The notes under the pieces are model-generated. The model ran no database searches. It was not told the DNA's origin and worked only from the letters and a program-made list of their open reading frames with translations. Shown piece by piece: positions 37,701 to 45,457 of a stretch of DNA of 64,000 bases. The stretch is from Caulobacterales bacterium (GTDB taxonomy: Bacteria; Pseudomonadota; Alphaproteobacteria; Caulobacterales; Parvularculaceae). The stretch is from contig JACKIL010000008.1 in assembly GCA_020638525.1 (NCBI GenBank), positions 38,272 through 102,271 on the forward strand, given 5' to 3'. Position 1 is the stretch's first letter; each line of letters starts with the position of its first letter. Made by a program: the position numbers and the translations under genes.

Positions 37701-39741
37701 CGAGATCGCCGCTCGTCGCGGCGCCGTCCCAGCCGATCAGCACGGCGTTGACGCTGACAGGTTCGTCCTGCCCGACGCCGCCGCCTTCCGCATCGAGCTT
37801 CAGGCCGACATAATGCTCATCCGGGCGCACCGGAATGCGCGCGCTCTCGCGCACGACGCGCCCGCCGGGCTCGACGACGCCGACGACGAGGTCCGCGCGC
37901 AGCGGCGCGCCGACACCCTTCGGCGCATCGTCGACATTGAGATCGACAGCCGCTTCGCCATTCGCATCGAGCTTGACGTTCGGCAGTTTGAGGAAGCGCT
38001 CGTCGAAGCTCTGGTCGACCGCGCCGAAGCGATAGCCCGAAAAATCCGGGAACGGATTGGGATCGAGACGCAGGCGCGCTTCCGATTCAACCTCAAGACC
38101 CGCCGCCGGCGCGCCGTAGAGAAAACGGCTTTTCACCGTGACAGGGCGCGTGTCGCCCGGACGGATCGGCGTCTTCTCATCAACATCAAGGGAGACTTCG
38201 AGACGCTGCGGCACGAAATCTTCAACCGAGAACGTATCGGAACCGACAACGCCCGCGCCGTCAGCTTCGATCTGCACCGACCACACGCCGCGCGGCGCCG
38301 AGGACGGCACTTCGAAGTCCTGCGCAAAGCCCCCGACTTCCGATTTCTCGATACGGAACTTCTCCGCCTCCGTGTAATTCGGGCGACGCACGGTGACAGT
38401 CACCGGACGGTCGGCGATCGCGAGCCCCGCATCGTTTCGCAGGAGGCCTGAGATGTGCACCGTCTCGCCCGGCCGGTAGATGCCGCGGTCGAAATAGACA
38501 TAGGCGTCAACCTTGGACGGCGCAGCGCGCCCATCGACATTGCGGTCGGACAGATCAAGCGGCGCGCGGTTGAGATCGATTGCTGCGAAATCATCCTGCG
38601 GGCCGTAGGCCATGATCATGCGCGGCGTCAGCGGGTACTCGCCGTTGATAGCAGCAGCGCCGAAATGCGCGCGGCCATCCGCATTGGTGATGGCGATAGC
38701 GAGTTCGTCATTATTCGCGGCGATCAGCGACAGATCGATGCCGGCGAGCGGGCGCGCCGTCGTGATCGAACGCGCGAACACGTCGACCCCCTCGCTGCTC
38801 GAATAAGTCGTGAGCGCGATATCCGTGAAGACGACCCAGCGCCAGGCGCGCGCCATCCGATAATCATCGACGCCGGGCGAGGCGTCCTGAATCTGAACGA
38901 AATAGGCGCCGGGTTTGAGGTCTTTCAGCGCAGCGCCAAGCGGGAACACCGTCGTCGCCGTCTGGTTGCGGTCGGCTTTGATATCGACTTCGCCTTTATA
39001 GATGACCGCGCCGACATCCTCGCCGTCTTCGTCGCCATAGGCGTAGTAATATTCGTCTTCGCCGACGGATTCGCCCGCAACGATCTGTTTGCGCGCCAGC
39101 GACCGGTCGGAAACGCGGCGGACTTCGATCTTGATCTTCTCGACATTGACGGTCTCGATGCCGACGCCGTCCGCCTCAAGGCGCGGCAGGATCACGCCGT
39201 CGCCAGCAAAGCCGACATAAGCGGGCTTGTCGCCGAACGCGATCGCGACTTCCGTCGGGCGCTCAAGGCGCTTGCCCTTCGCGCTCGGAAGCCCGGCGCG
39301 CAAGGTGGCGCGATAATCCGTATCGAAATCAAGACCGCTGAGGCAGAGGTTCTGGCCAGCGACATTGATCGCCGGCTTCACCGCCGGGGACAGGCGAACA
39401 TAGTCCGCGTAATTCGTCTTGCCGCTCGCATCGAGCTTCTCAGTGAACTGGAAGCAGGCCTTCGGCGTGTCGCTCGCCGTGTCGAGGACGAGGCGCTGAA
39501 AGGCGAAGCCCTCAGGCAGGGCCGGGCCGGGTCGGCGCGCATTCTCGCCGCGCGGCGCCTGGAAATCCCGAAGCTGGTTGCTCTCGCCGGCGCCGCTGCG
39601 CGCTTCCGGAGAGATGAGCGCGCGGCCCGCCGCGTGGTCGGCGGCCTGGTCGCCGGGAATGACCGCCCGCCCGAGCAGCAACCCGGCTGCGAATGCAGCC
39701 AACACGCCACCAGCAAAAATCACGGCATTCTTGCGCGCCAT
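34792..39741 (-). CDS. bacterial alpha-2-macroglobulin (YfhM/ECAM-like), membrane-anchored
   Basis: 1649 residues, as in YfhM. MG (macroglobulin) domains fill the first 1000 residues, with blocks such as YVYFDRGIYRPGETVHISG. The bait region and the A2M domain (AVWRPE-like segments, then LPRFLAPGDKADTTLLIDN) follow. The thioester motif CSEQ is intact with C1182 (YPYGCSEQLTSS), so covalent trapping of attacking proteases is likely. The N-terminus is an uncleaved-looking helix (AVIFAGGVLAAFAAGLLLGR) without a lipobox cysteine, unlike the lipoprotein E. coli YfhM. The start at 39741 follows GGGGAGAC. It is the first gene of an operon with pbpC and the SNase-like protein. Confidence 0.93.
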   Translation of the reverse strand: MARKNAVIFAGGVLAAFAAGLLLGRAVIPGDQAADHAAGRALISPEARSGAGESNQLRDFQAPRGENARRPGPALPEGFAFQRLVLDTASDTPKACFQFTEKLDASGKTNYADYVRLSPAVKPAINVAGQNLCLSGLDFDTDYRATLRAGLPSAKGKRLERPTEVAIAFGDKPAYVGFAGDGVILPRLEADGVGIETVNVEKIKIEVRRVSDRSLARKQIVAGESVGEDEYYYAYGDEDGEDVGAVIYKGEVDIKADRNQTATTVFPLGAALKDLKPGAYFVQIQDASPGVDDYRMARAWRWVVFTDIALTTYSSSEGVDVFARSITTARPLAGIDLSLIAANNDELAIAITNADGRAHFGAAAINGEYPLTPRMIMAYGPQDDFAAIDLNRAPLDLSDRNVDGRAAPSKVDAYVYFDRGIYRPGETVHISGLLRNDAGLAIADRPVTVTVRRPNYTEAEKFRIEKSEVGGFAQDFEVPSSAPRGVWSVQIEADGAGVVGSDTFSVEDFVPQRLEVSLDVDEKTPIRPGDTRPVTVKSRFLYGAPAAGLEVESEARLRLDPNPFPDFSGYRFGAVDQSFDERFLKLPNVKLDANGEAAVDLNVDDAPKGVGAPLRADLVVGVVEPGGRVVRESARIPVRPDEHYVGLKLDAEGGGVGQDEPVSVNAVLIGWDGAATSGDLEWRLVEEDYWFDWYREDGEWRWRRSFKDILVGEGKAKAEGKAPVKITQRLDPGSYRMMVTDPATGARSDIRFYVGWRSYAAGADTPDQASITPPTEKVTPGARARLVLNPPYAGEAIIAVATDKVQLVQRVKVEEKGREIIIDTDPSWGAGFYVLATIVTPRDVVNRPVPRRAMAVAYVPFDMSARKLDVTVDAPDLLRPRQKVTMPVKIAGAQRGESVMLTLSAVDEGILRLTKFASPDPVDYYYGKKRLGVDIRDDYGRILHANLGAPTRFGGDQLGGEGLTVVPTKSVALYSGLVTVGADGTAQVPVEIPDFNGELRLMAVAWSADKLGSAARPLTVRDPVPAELALPRFLAPGDKADTTLLIDNVDGAAGDYKVAVKGAEPVQLDASQTFSLAKSEKEMQRFSMTAGATGIGSVSLDVAGPSNFTVSRSYPIQVRTPYFPVTNTSTASLAPGEAFVANAALIQPFVPGSSEVTVSFSRLRGVEPGPLLDALYRYPYGCSEQLTSSAMPLLFIDQLGGEVGRGPERAVRPRVQAAVNKLLDREGSDGAFGLWHEGDGWASPWLGAYVTDFLYRAQQQGYAVPEEALDRAYDALAQIARIDRWTSVSYTMRAATGDWSNDTNDYLRRRSAAYAMYVLARAGRADISDLRYFHDALLKETPSPLARAHIAAALALMGDRARSASAFDKAVEAIGWKNTGDYYQTPLRDIAGILALAAEAERNELVENISARFSDMMRDPESLHTQEKAFVLLAAQALLKQSGPVAISRNGAKSNNSPAPSFALNAGDLAKDVTFRNDGDGPIFRTVTVSGAPTSAPPPVSAGFTIMKRIATRDGRPADLASVKQNDRLVIVLTGAAQADRLHPAVIADLLPAGFEIETILSPEDGAGRGNSGPYNWIGEISDSKIAEARDDRFVAALDLYKQRFTLAYVVRAVTPGSFVMPGAVIEDMYKSGVVGRTAVGRVSIAASE

Positions 39742-40071
39742 GGACGTCTCCCCTTCTCCCACCAGCCGCCTGAGCGTCTACAGATGAGCGGTTACAAAAA
39801 ATCGCCCCCGGGGAACAGCCGTCCCCGGGCGCCGACCGCAATAGAACCGCCCGATTATGGCGCTTAATTGATCGTTCGAAAACGATTGCGAGGCCAAAAT
39901 CAGAAATTTAGGTGGTAAAGTTGCCTCGCCTTCGACCTTTCCGGCTGGCGGCCTGCGACCAGCCCGACGCGAAAAACCGATTCCAGATCAGGGAGTTGGC
40001 GCGCCCGCCGCTCGCGAGCCGGTTTAACGGGTTCCGATCAGGACCGGGCTCGTGTAACAACGTCGCCGCGC
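39742..40071. other. 330-bp region upstream of the alpha-2-macroglobulin gene and before tRNA-Arg
   Basis: It must hold the promoter of the minus-strand macroglobulin operon and, on the plus strand, the tRNA promoter. The only structure recognised is the hairpin with T run at 39795-39829 (listed separately). An AT-rich stretch at about 39860-39920 (TTGATCGTTCG, AAAACG) is the most promoter-like part. No coding sequence is supported. Confidence 0.5.
39795..39829 (-). terminator. terminator-like hairpin in the leader of the alpha-2-macroglobulin gene
   Basis: CCCGGGGA (39807-39814) pairs exactly with TCCCCGGG (39822-39829) around a 7-base loop. Read on the minus strand it is followed by six T (39795-39800). 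It sits only 53 bp before the start codon at 39741, so it either insulates the operon from antisense read-through or acts as an attenuator. Confidence 0.6.
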
Positions 40072-40148
40072 GTTCCCGTAGCTCAGCAGGATAGAGCACC
40101 AGATTCCTAATCTGGGGGCCACAGGTTCAAATCCTGTCGGGAACGCCA
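40072..40148 (+). tRNA. tRNA-Arg (anticodon CCT)
   Basis: A full cloverleaf: acceptor GTTCCCG pairs with CGGGAAC, the D arm is GCTC...GAGC, the anticodon stem CCAGA/TCTGG holds loop TTCCTAA with anticodon CCT (reads AGG codons), and the T arm is ACAGG-TTCAAAT-CCTGT. The discriminator base is G and the CCA end is encoded (40146-40148). Confidence 0.97.
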
Positions 40149-40312
40149 TTCGATCCGGGCGAGTGCGGGCGCGAAGAGTCGCCATGTCGGGTTGGCGCGT
40201 CGTCACTCCCGCCCCATATCGACCTCGGCGATGAATTGCGCGTCGCCCCATGTTTCCTCCAGCCTCGCAGGCGAAGAAAACAGCACCATCCTCCCGCCCC
40301 AAGGAGAGCGCC

Positions 40313-40675
40313 ATGCTTGAACTCCTGAAAGAATTCTCCGGCAAGATTGTCGGCGTCCGTGCAAGCGGACTTGTGACAAAAAAAGACTATGAGGATGTCC
40401 TCATTCCCGCAGTCGAAGCAGCCGTCCAGCAACACGGCAAGGTCCGCATGTATTATGAGTTCGGCCCTGACTTCACCGGCATGGATGCAGGCGCCATGTG
40501 GGAGGACTTCGCCATCGGCATGAAAGAGATTGCGCACTGGGAACGGTGCGCTGTCATAACCGACGCCGCCTGGATCGTGCATGGCGTCAACGCGTTCAGG
40601 TTTTTGATGCCATGCCCCGTCAAAGTGTTCCCGCTTGCAGGCGCGGCGGCGGCGCATGAATGGATCGCCGCCTGA
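40313..40675 (+). CDS. SpoIIAA-like (STAS-related, DUF3478 type) protein
   Basis: 120 residues. The sequence follows the SpoIIAA-like family (PF11964): a first strand VGVRASGLVTKKDYEDVLIP, then KVRMYYEFGPDFTGMDAGAMWED, a helix-strand with ERCAVITDAAWIVHGV, and a terminal AHEWIAA. These are small soluble proteins with an STAS-like fold and no known enzymatic residues; a role in lipid or ligand binding has been suggested for relatives. The start has AAGGAGAG upstream. It stands alone between tRNA-Arg and the convergent minus-strand hydrolase operon. The function is unknown. Confidence 0.8.
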   Translation: MLELLKEFSGKIVGVRASGLVTKKDYEDVLIPAVEAAVQQHGKVRMYYEFGPDFTGMDAGAMWEDFAIGMKEIAHWERCAVITDAAWIVHGVNAFRFLMPCPVKVFPLAGAAAAHEWIAA

Positions 40676-40690
40676 GTGCGCCACAAATGA

Positions 40691-42332
40691 TTATTGCGCG
40701 CCGGCGCCGCGCAAAACCCGGCCCGCTTTTGCGCCTGTAAGCGCGCCTTCGCGCACGGCGAGCACGCCATTCACCAATACATAGTCGATGCCGGTCGGCG
40801 TCGCCGTGCCGTTTTCCCAGGTGGCGTTGTCCTGCACCTTGTCGGCGTCGAATACGACGATATCGGCCCACAGCCCTTCCCGGATCACGCCGCGGTCTTC
40901 GAAACCGTGACGCGAGGCTGGCCATGAAGTCATCTTTCGGACGGCCTCTTCCAGAGTCAGCACGTGTTCGTCGCGGACATATTTGGCGAGAATGCGCGGA
41001 AACGTTCCGTATGAGCGCGGATGCGGCAGACCCAGATCGTCGACACCGCCAAGTTCTTCCACGGCCGCTGCATCTGTGCCGATGCTCGTCCACGGGAACT
41101 GCAGCGCCGTTCGAACATCCTGCTCGCCGATCATGTGATAAAATGCGAACGCCCGGTTCGGCAGCGCATTCAGCATGATGTCGATAACGAGATCATACGG
41201 ATTGACGTTCAGTTCGGCGGCGATGTCGGCAATGCTTCGATATTGATATTGCTGGTAGGGAGGCTTGAAAGCGTTCGCGAGAACGACGCCGTCCCATCCT
41301 CCGGAAGCGACTACGAGATTGATGCGCGACCATTCGCCGAATTCTTCGTTCTCGATCCTCTTGATCAGGTCGGCGCGATACTCTTTGCCCTTCAGCTTCT
41401 CGATGGCGGCGTCCAGCCCATCTGCGAACACTTCAAGCGGCAAGGCGATTTCGAGCCCCGTCCCGCCCGCCGTGTACGGATATAGATCCGCCGCGATATC
41501 GAGGCCGCGCGCCCGCGCCGCATCGATCAGCGCGCCCGCTTCCTCCATCAGGGCGCCCCACATCGGTTTATAGGCGGCCTTGAGATGGAATATCTCAACC
41601 TTGACGCCGCCCTTTTCGCCAATCTCGATTGCTTCGCTGATTGCGTCGCCAAGGCGAACGCCTTCATCGCGCATATGCGTTGCGTAGATCGCGCCATAAG
41701 GCGCTGCGGCCTTTGCAAGCTCGATGAGTTCTTCGGTCGATTGATAGGCGCCGGGCGGATAGATGAGCGCCGTTGAAATGCCGAGCGCGCCCGCGCGCAT
41801 CGCCGTGTCGATCCTCGTTTTCATGTCAGTCAGCTCGTCGGCGCTCGGCGCCCTCGCGCTGTCGCCGATCACTTCGACGCGCCTGCGTCGCGCTGTAATA
41901 GGTCGCGAAATTGACGCCGATGCCTTGCTTCTCAAGGGCGGCGAAATAGCGCGAGATCTCGGCCGCCGGAACCGGCGTTCCTCCCTCGCCCGCAATAACG
42001 GTCGTCACGCCCATGAGCAGTTTGTTCGCCGCAAGCCCCTGCCTGCGCAAGACATCTCCGGACTGATCCATGGAATCGATCCATCCGGGCGAGACGAACC
42101 TTCCCGCCGCATCGATTTCGGTCTTTCCTTTTTGCGGCACGACGCCGACGGCGACTATTCTGCCGCCACGCACCGCCACATCGGCGCGAACCCACGGATT
42201 TCCCGCGCCATCAAGAACGCGCCCATTGCGAATGACGATATCGTATTTTGCCCGCTCGCCGGCGTGCGCCGAGGAGAACGTCCCCGCGAGAGCGGCGAGC
42301 GCACATGCTGTCGCCGTGATCAAGCTTTTCAT
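40691..42332 (-). pseudogene. D-aminoacylase-type amidohydrolase, interrupted by one frameshift
   Basis: Two overlapping frames together give one complete amidohydrolase. The N-terminal frame (42332 down to about 41885) has a signal peptide (1-24), DIVIRNGRVLDGAGNPW and MGVTTVIAGEGGTP. The C-terminal frame continues with VEVIGDSARAPSADELTDMK through ATHMRDEGVR, EIFHLKAAYKP and a C-terminal FEDRGVIREGLWADIVVFDA, ending at 40691. The break is near 41872-41884, where ATQAR is followed after a one-base loss by VEVIGD. The usual N-terminal HxH metal motif of D-aminoacylases is absent (PGWIDSMDQSG), as in a known subgroup. It is either a recent pseudogene or a sequencing error. It is the last gene of the FecI/FecR-receptor-hydrolase series. 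Confidence 0.8.
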
Positions 42333-42351
42333 TTTCAGAGTTCCCTATTCC

Positions 42352-44313
42352 TCAGGCGCCAACCAGATGCCAGTTCCACAGCATGATCCCGAATGCCGCG
42401 AGCGCTGCGGCGAGCAGCGAATAATGCGCCTTGCGCCAGAAGGTGAAATTCGTGGAAATCCAAACGGGAATCACGCTTAGCGCCATCGCCGTCCATGAAA
42501 TCAGCGCAACCGGCGTCGCCATGAGAAAGGCGCGCGTTCCATCGAGCGGAAACTCCTGCGTCACCCTGACGCCGGCGCCCGCGATCTCAAGGATCGCAGA
42601 GACGCCCATGACGATAATGACAATGCAAAGAAATCCCGCATAAAGCGCCAGCGCCGAATAGGGAGAAACGTTCATCCCTTTGTTCGTTCGCCTCCTCATG
42701 AAGGCGGCCGCAAATGTCGAAAAGGTCAGCACGAGCGACGTGAGAGCCGAAAGATAAAGAAAGTCCGGCTTCGCAAAGTAGGTCGATCGCTCGAATGATT
42801 TGTGCCCCAGTTCGGAATTGAACCGCACGATCTCTCCGCTGTCGTCCTGCGCGAAAGTCATCACCTCGTCAGGATTAGAGAAATTGCGAAAAGCGAAAGG
42901 CCCTGCTGGCTTCCACGCGCTGCCTTCAGCGCCCATTCGCCGGATCAGCAGGCCATCGGGCGATACTGAAATCGTCGCCTTCAACGCCGGATTGAAGAAA
43001 TTGAGGATCGCTTCAACGCCCCTGAAGTTGCGGCGGTTATCGATATACTCGCCCGCAAATTTCTGCATCTCCTCCGCAGACAGCATGAATTCCTCGTTCG
43101 TGCTCGCTGGATTGTCGCCGAACAGCTCTCCCACGATCAGCGAAGGAATGTCCTTGAATTGCGAGAACCCGACAGTCGTATTGACGGAGGCGAAAACACC
43201 GAAATCGAGCTCAGGCGAAAACTCCATGATGGAGAAGAAGCCGCTCGTGCCGCCGCCATGACCGAAATATTCGTAGCCGTGCATCTTCCCGTTAAAGAAG
43301 CCGTGCGCAAAATCGACAGCTTCCGGCCTATCCGAAAAGCCGCGCTTGCGCATTTCCTCGACAGTCTCAGGGCGCAGGATCTTGACGCCGTCGATTTCGC
43401 CCTTGTGCAAGAGCGCGATCATGTAGCGCGCCATGTCGGCGGCCGTGCTGTGAACGGAGCCGGCAGGGCCGACTGACTGGATATATTCAAAGCCAATCGC
43501 TTTTGGCCGCCCGCCTGCAAAGACATGCCCAGGCGTGACGTCAGGCTCGAGCGCCGGATCCATGGGACCATCAGCGTTCGCGACCGCGCCTTCCGGTTCG
43601 CGGAAGGTCGTATGGTTCATCTGAAGCGGACCGGTGATGAATTCGTCCACATAGTCGTTGAACGCCATACCGGAGACGTTCTCGACGATATGGCCGGCAA
43701 GGGCCGAAGCGTAATTTGAATACGCCGTCACCGTACCGGGCGGATAAATTTGCGCCGGAATTTCGGTACGGAGCAATTCTTCGAGAATCTGCGTCCGCGC
43801 CGGGTCGCCAACGAGCATGTATCCGGCGCCGCCATCCTCAAAGCCGGAACGGTGCGCCATGATGTCATTCAACGTCAATGGAACGCCGTGCGGCTCAGGC
43901 AACTGAAACGCTTTCAAATAGGAATTTACGTTCTCATCGAGATCGAGCTTTCCCTGCTCTACGAGTTGCATCACCGCAATCCAGGTGAATGTCTTCGAGA
44001 TTGAGCCAATCCGGAAAAGATTCTTCCGCGGGTCTATCGGCCGGTTGTCTGTCTCCGGATCGGCGACGCCGTAGCCTTTCAGGACGATTGGCTTTCCATC
44101 TTTCACAATGGCGAGCGTCACGCCGGCAGGGCGGTATTGGCGCATGAAGGACGAAATTACCGAGTCGGCGACAAGTTCCGCATCATGCGCAAACGCTTCC
44201 TGTTCGCCTGTCGCGCTTGCGCTTGCTTCTTCTCTTCCTTCCTGTGCGAAGACGGCGCTGGCGAGAGCAAGAGCCGCAGCGAGAACACCAAGGGCAAATC
44301 GAACGGGCTTCAT
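42352..44313 (-). CDS. membrane-anchored serine hydrolase, beta-lactamase/PBP4-like fold
   Basis: 653 residues. Signal peptide about 1-23 (ending AVFAQEG). The class C beta-lactamase/esterase-type catalytic domain has SxxK at S104-K107 (IGSISKTFT), YxN at Y198-N200 (TAYSNYAS) and the third motif FGHGGGTSGFFS. After about residue 450 there is a small beta domain, and then three or four membrane helices at the C-terminus (for example ALYAGFLCIVIIVMGVSAIL). It is probably a periplasmic D-peptidase, amidase or esterase held at the inner membrane. Start 44313 has GGGGAGTAAG. It lies 4 bp after the alpha/beta hydrolase and 19 bp before the amidohydrolase, in one operon. The substrate is unknown. 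Confidence 0.87.
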   Translation of the reverse strand: MKPVRFALGVLAAALALASAVFAQEGREEASASATGEQEAFAHDAELVADSVISSFMRQYRPAGVTLAIVKDGKPIVLKGYGVADPETDNRPIDPRKNLFRIGSISKTFTWIAVMQLVEQGKLDLDENVNSYLKAFQLPEPHGVPLTLNDIMAHRSGFEDGGAGYMLVGDPARTQILEELLRTEIPAQIYPPGTVTAYSNYASALAGHIVENVSGMAFNDYVDEFITGPLQMNHTTFREPEGAVANADGPMDPALEPDVTPGHVFAGGRPKAIGFEYIQSVGPAGSVHSTAADMARYMIALLHKGEIDGVKILRPETVEEMRKRGFSDRPEAVDFAHGFFNGKMHGYEYFGHGGGTSGFFSIMEFSPELDFGVFASVNTTVGFSQFKDIPSLIVGELFGDNPASTNEEFMLSAEEMQKFAGEYIDNRRNFRGVEAILNFFNPALKATISVSPDGLLIRRMGAEGSAWKPAGPFAFRNFSNPDEVMTFAQDDSGEIVRFNSELGHKSFERSTYFAKPDFLYLSALTSLVLTFSTFAAAFMRRRTNKGMNVSPYSALALYAGFLCIVIIVMGVSAILEIAGAGVRVTQEFPLDGTRAFLMATPVALISWTAMALSVIPVWISTNFTFWRKAHYSLLAAALAAFGIMLWNWHLVGA

Positions 44314-44317
44314 GGTC

Positions 44318-45337
44318 TTACTCCCCGTCTTTGTTTTCATGGAGCCGGTCGAGAAGGCGGCGGATATAGCCGGCTGCAATCTCGGCGTTGGCGCGCTCCT
44401 GCACGAGCGACATATGTTCTGCGGTCGGCACTTCGAAATGTTCGCCGCGTGTCGAAAGGGAAACGATGTCCTCGTGCATGGCGACGATCGCTTCCTGCGT
44501 CGTCCTCGTATCGGCTCCATTTGGATAAAGCCCCTCGGGAAGAGGCTTGGTCGCCGAGACGACGATGAGCGGCAGATCGCCGAGCGTTCGGTTCGCGGCG
44601 GCCTGCGCAGCCGCCTTCTCGAAGTCCGCCGTCTCGCGAATCCATGCTTCAAAGTTGGAAGGCCGCTTGGCCGTCCAGCGAATTTGCTCCTGCACCTCAG
44701 CCGGGAAGTCGCTGAGCCACGGCGCCGCCGCTTCCGTCATTCGCGGATCGTAGAGTTCGATAAGGCCGGACTTCAGCAGGAACTGCATCATGCGGATCAT
44801 CGCCGCGAGCTTTTCGAACGCAGCATCCGGCGAAAAGCCGAGCCGCTCGGTCTGGTTCGGATGACTCGGGTCGAGCAGGACAAGTCCCGCAACTTCGTCC
44901 GGATAGAGATGGATGTAATAGCGCGAGTAAAGACCGGCGATCGAATGACCAGCGAAGACGAACGGGCGTTTTACCCCCGCTTCGTCCAGAAGCCTGTGCA
45001 ACGCCTTCGCAATGGTCTCGGAGTCTCTCGGAAGACCGCTTTCCTCGCTCCAGCCGAGCCCTGCCCGGTCATAAATGCAAAAGCGTGCGACTTCTGAAAC
45101 GTTGGCTTCAATCCAATAATAATTCGGCGAAGAAACGCCTGCGCCCGCTTCGAAGACGACCGTGTAATCGCTGTCTTCAGGGCCGGTGCAATTGAGGTGA
45201 AGCGCATAACCGCCGACGTCGATCAGTTCGCCGGGCGGCGGCGGCGCGGGCTTTACCGCCCGCAATGTCAATCCGAGCAAGAATGGCGTTGCGATGATCG
45301 CCAGCAAGGCCAGTCCGATCCATTTCAGCGCTTTCAC
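44318..45337 (-). CDS. alpha/beta hydrolase, secreted or membrane-anchored
   Basis: 339 residues. A hydrophobic N-terminal segment (about 7-23, GLALLAIIATPFLLGL) exports or anchors it. The alpha/beta hydrolase core has the oxyanion strand YTVVFEAGAGVSSPNY, CIYDRAGLGWSE, and the nucleophile elbow GHSIAGLYSRYY with S132. The usual GHSxGG is changed to GHSIAG. The acid and histidine are probably in the LLDPSHPNQTE region and in the C-terminal VPTAEHMSLVQE. Substrates of this group are small esters or amides. It follows the TonB receptor by 120 bp and precedes the serine hydrolase by 4 bp, so it is likely part of the periplasmic processing of an imported ligand. Confidence 0.85.
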   Translation of the reverse strand: MKALKWIGLALLAIIATPFLLGLTLRAVKPAPPPPGELIDVGGYALHLNCTGPEDSDYTVVFEAGAGVSSPNYYWIEANVSEVARFCIYDRAGLGWSEESGLPRDSETIAKALHRLLDEAGVKRPFVFAGHSIAGLYSRYYIHLYPDEVAGLVLLDPSHPNQTERLGFSPDAAFEKLAAMIRMMQFLLKSGLIELYDPRMTEAAAPWLSDFPAEVQEQIRWTAKRPSNFEAWIRETADFEKAAAQAAANRTLGDLPLIVVSATKPLPEGLYPNGADTRTTQEAIVAMHEDIVSLSTRGEHFEVPTAEHMSLVQERANAEIAAGYIRRLLDRLHENKDGE

Positions 45338-45457
45338 GGGCTTTCACCCTCCTCGCGTATGGCGTTGTAAATTTGTTGATTGCGTCGACGCCCGCACCGG
45401 TCCGTGAGCCGCGCACGCACGCGGTCACGAACCAATGCGAGACGTTTCGAACTGGCG

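Noticed and set aside
40072..40148. tRNA-Arg as an attachment site for an integrated element
   Set aside because: No integrase is nearby and no repeat of the tRNA 3' end was seen downstream.
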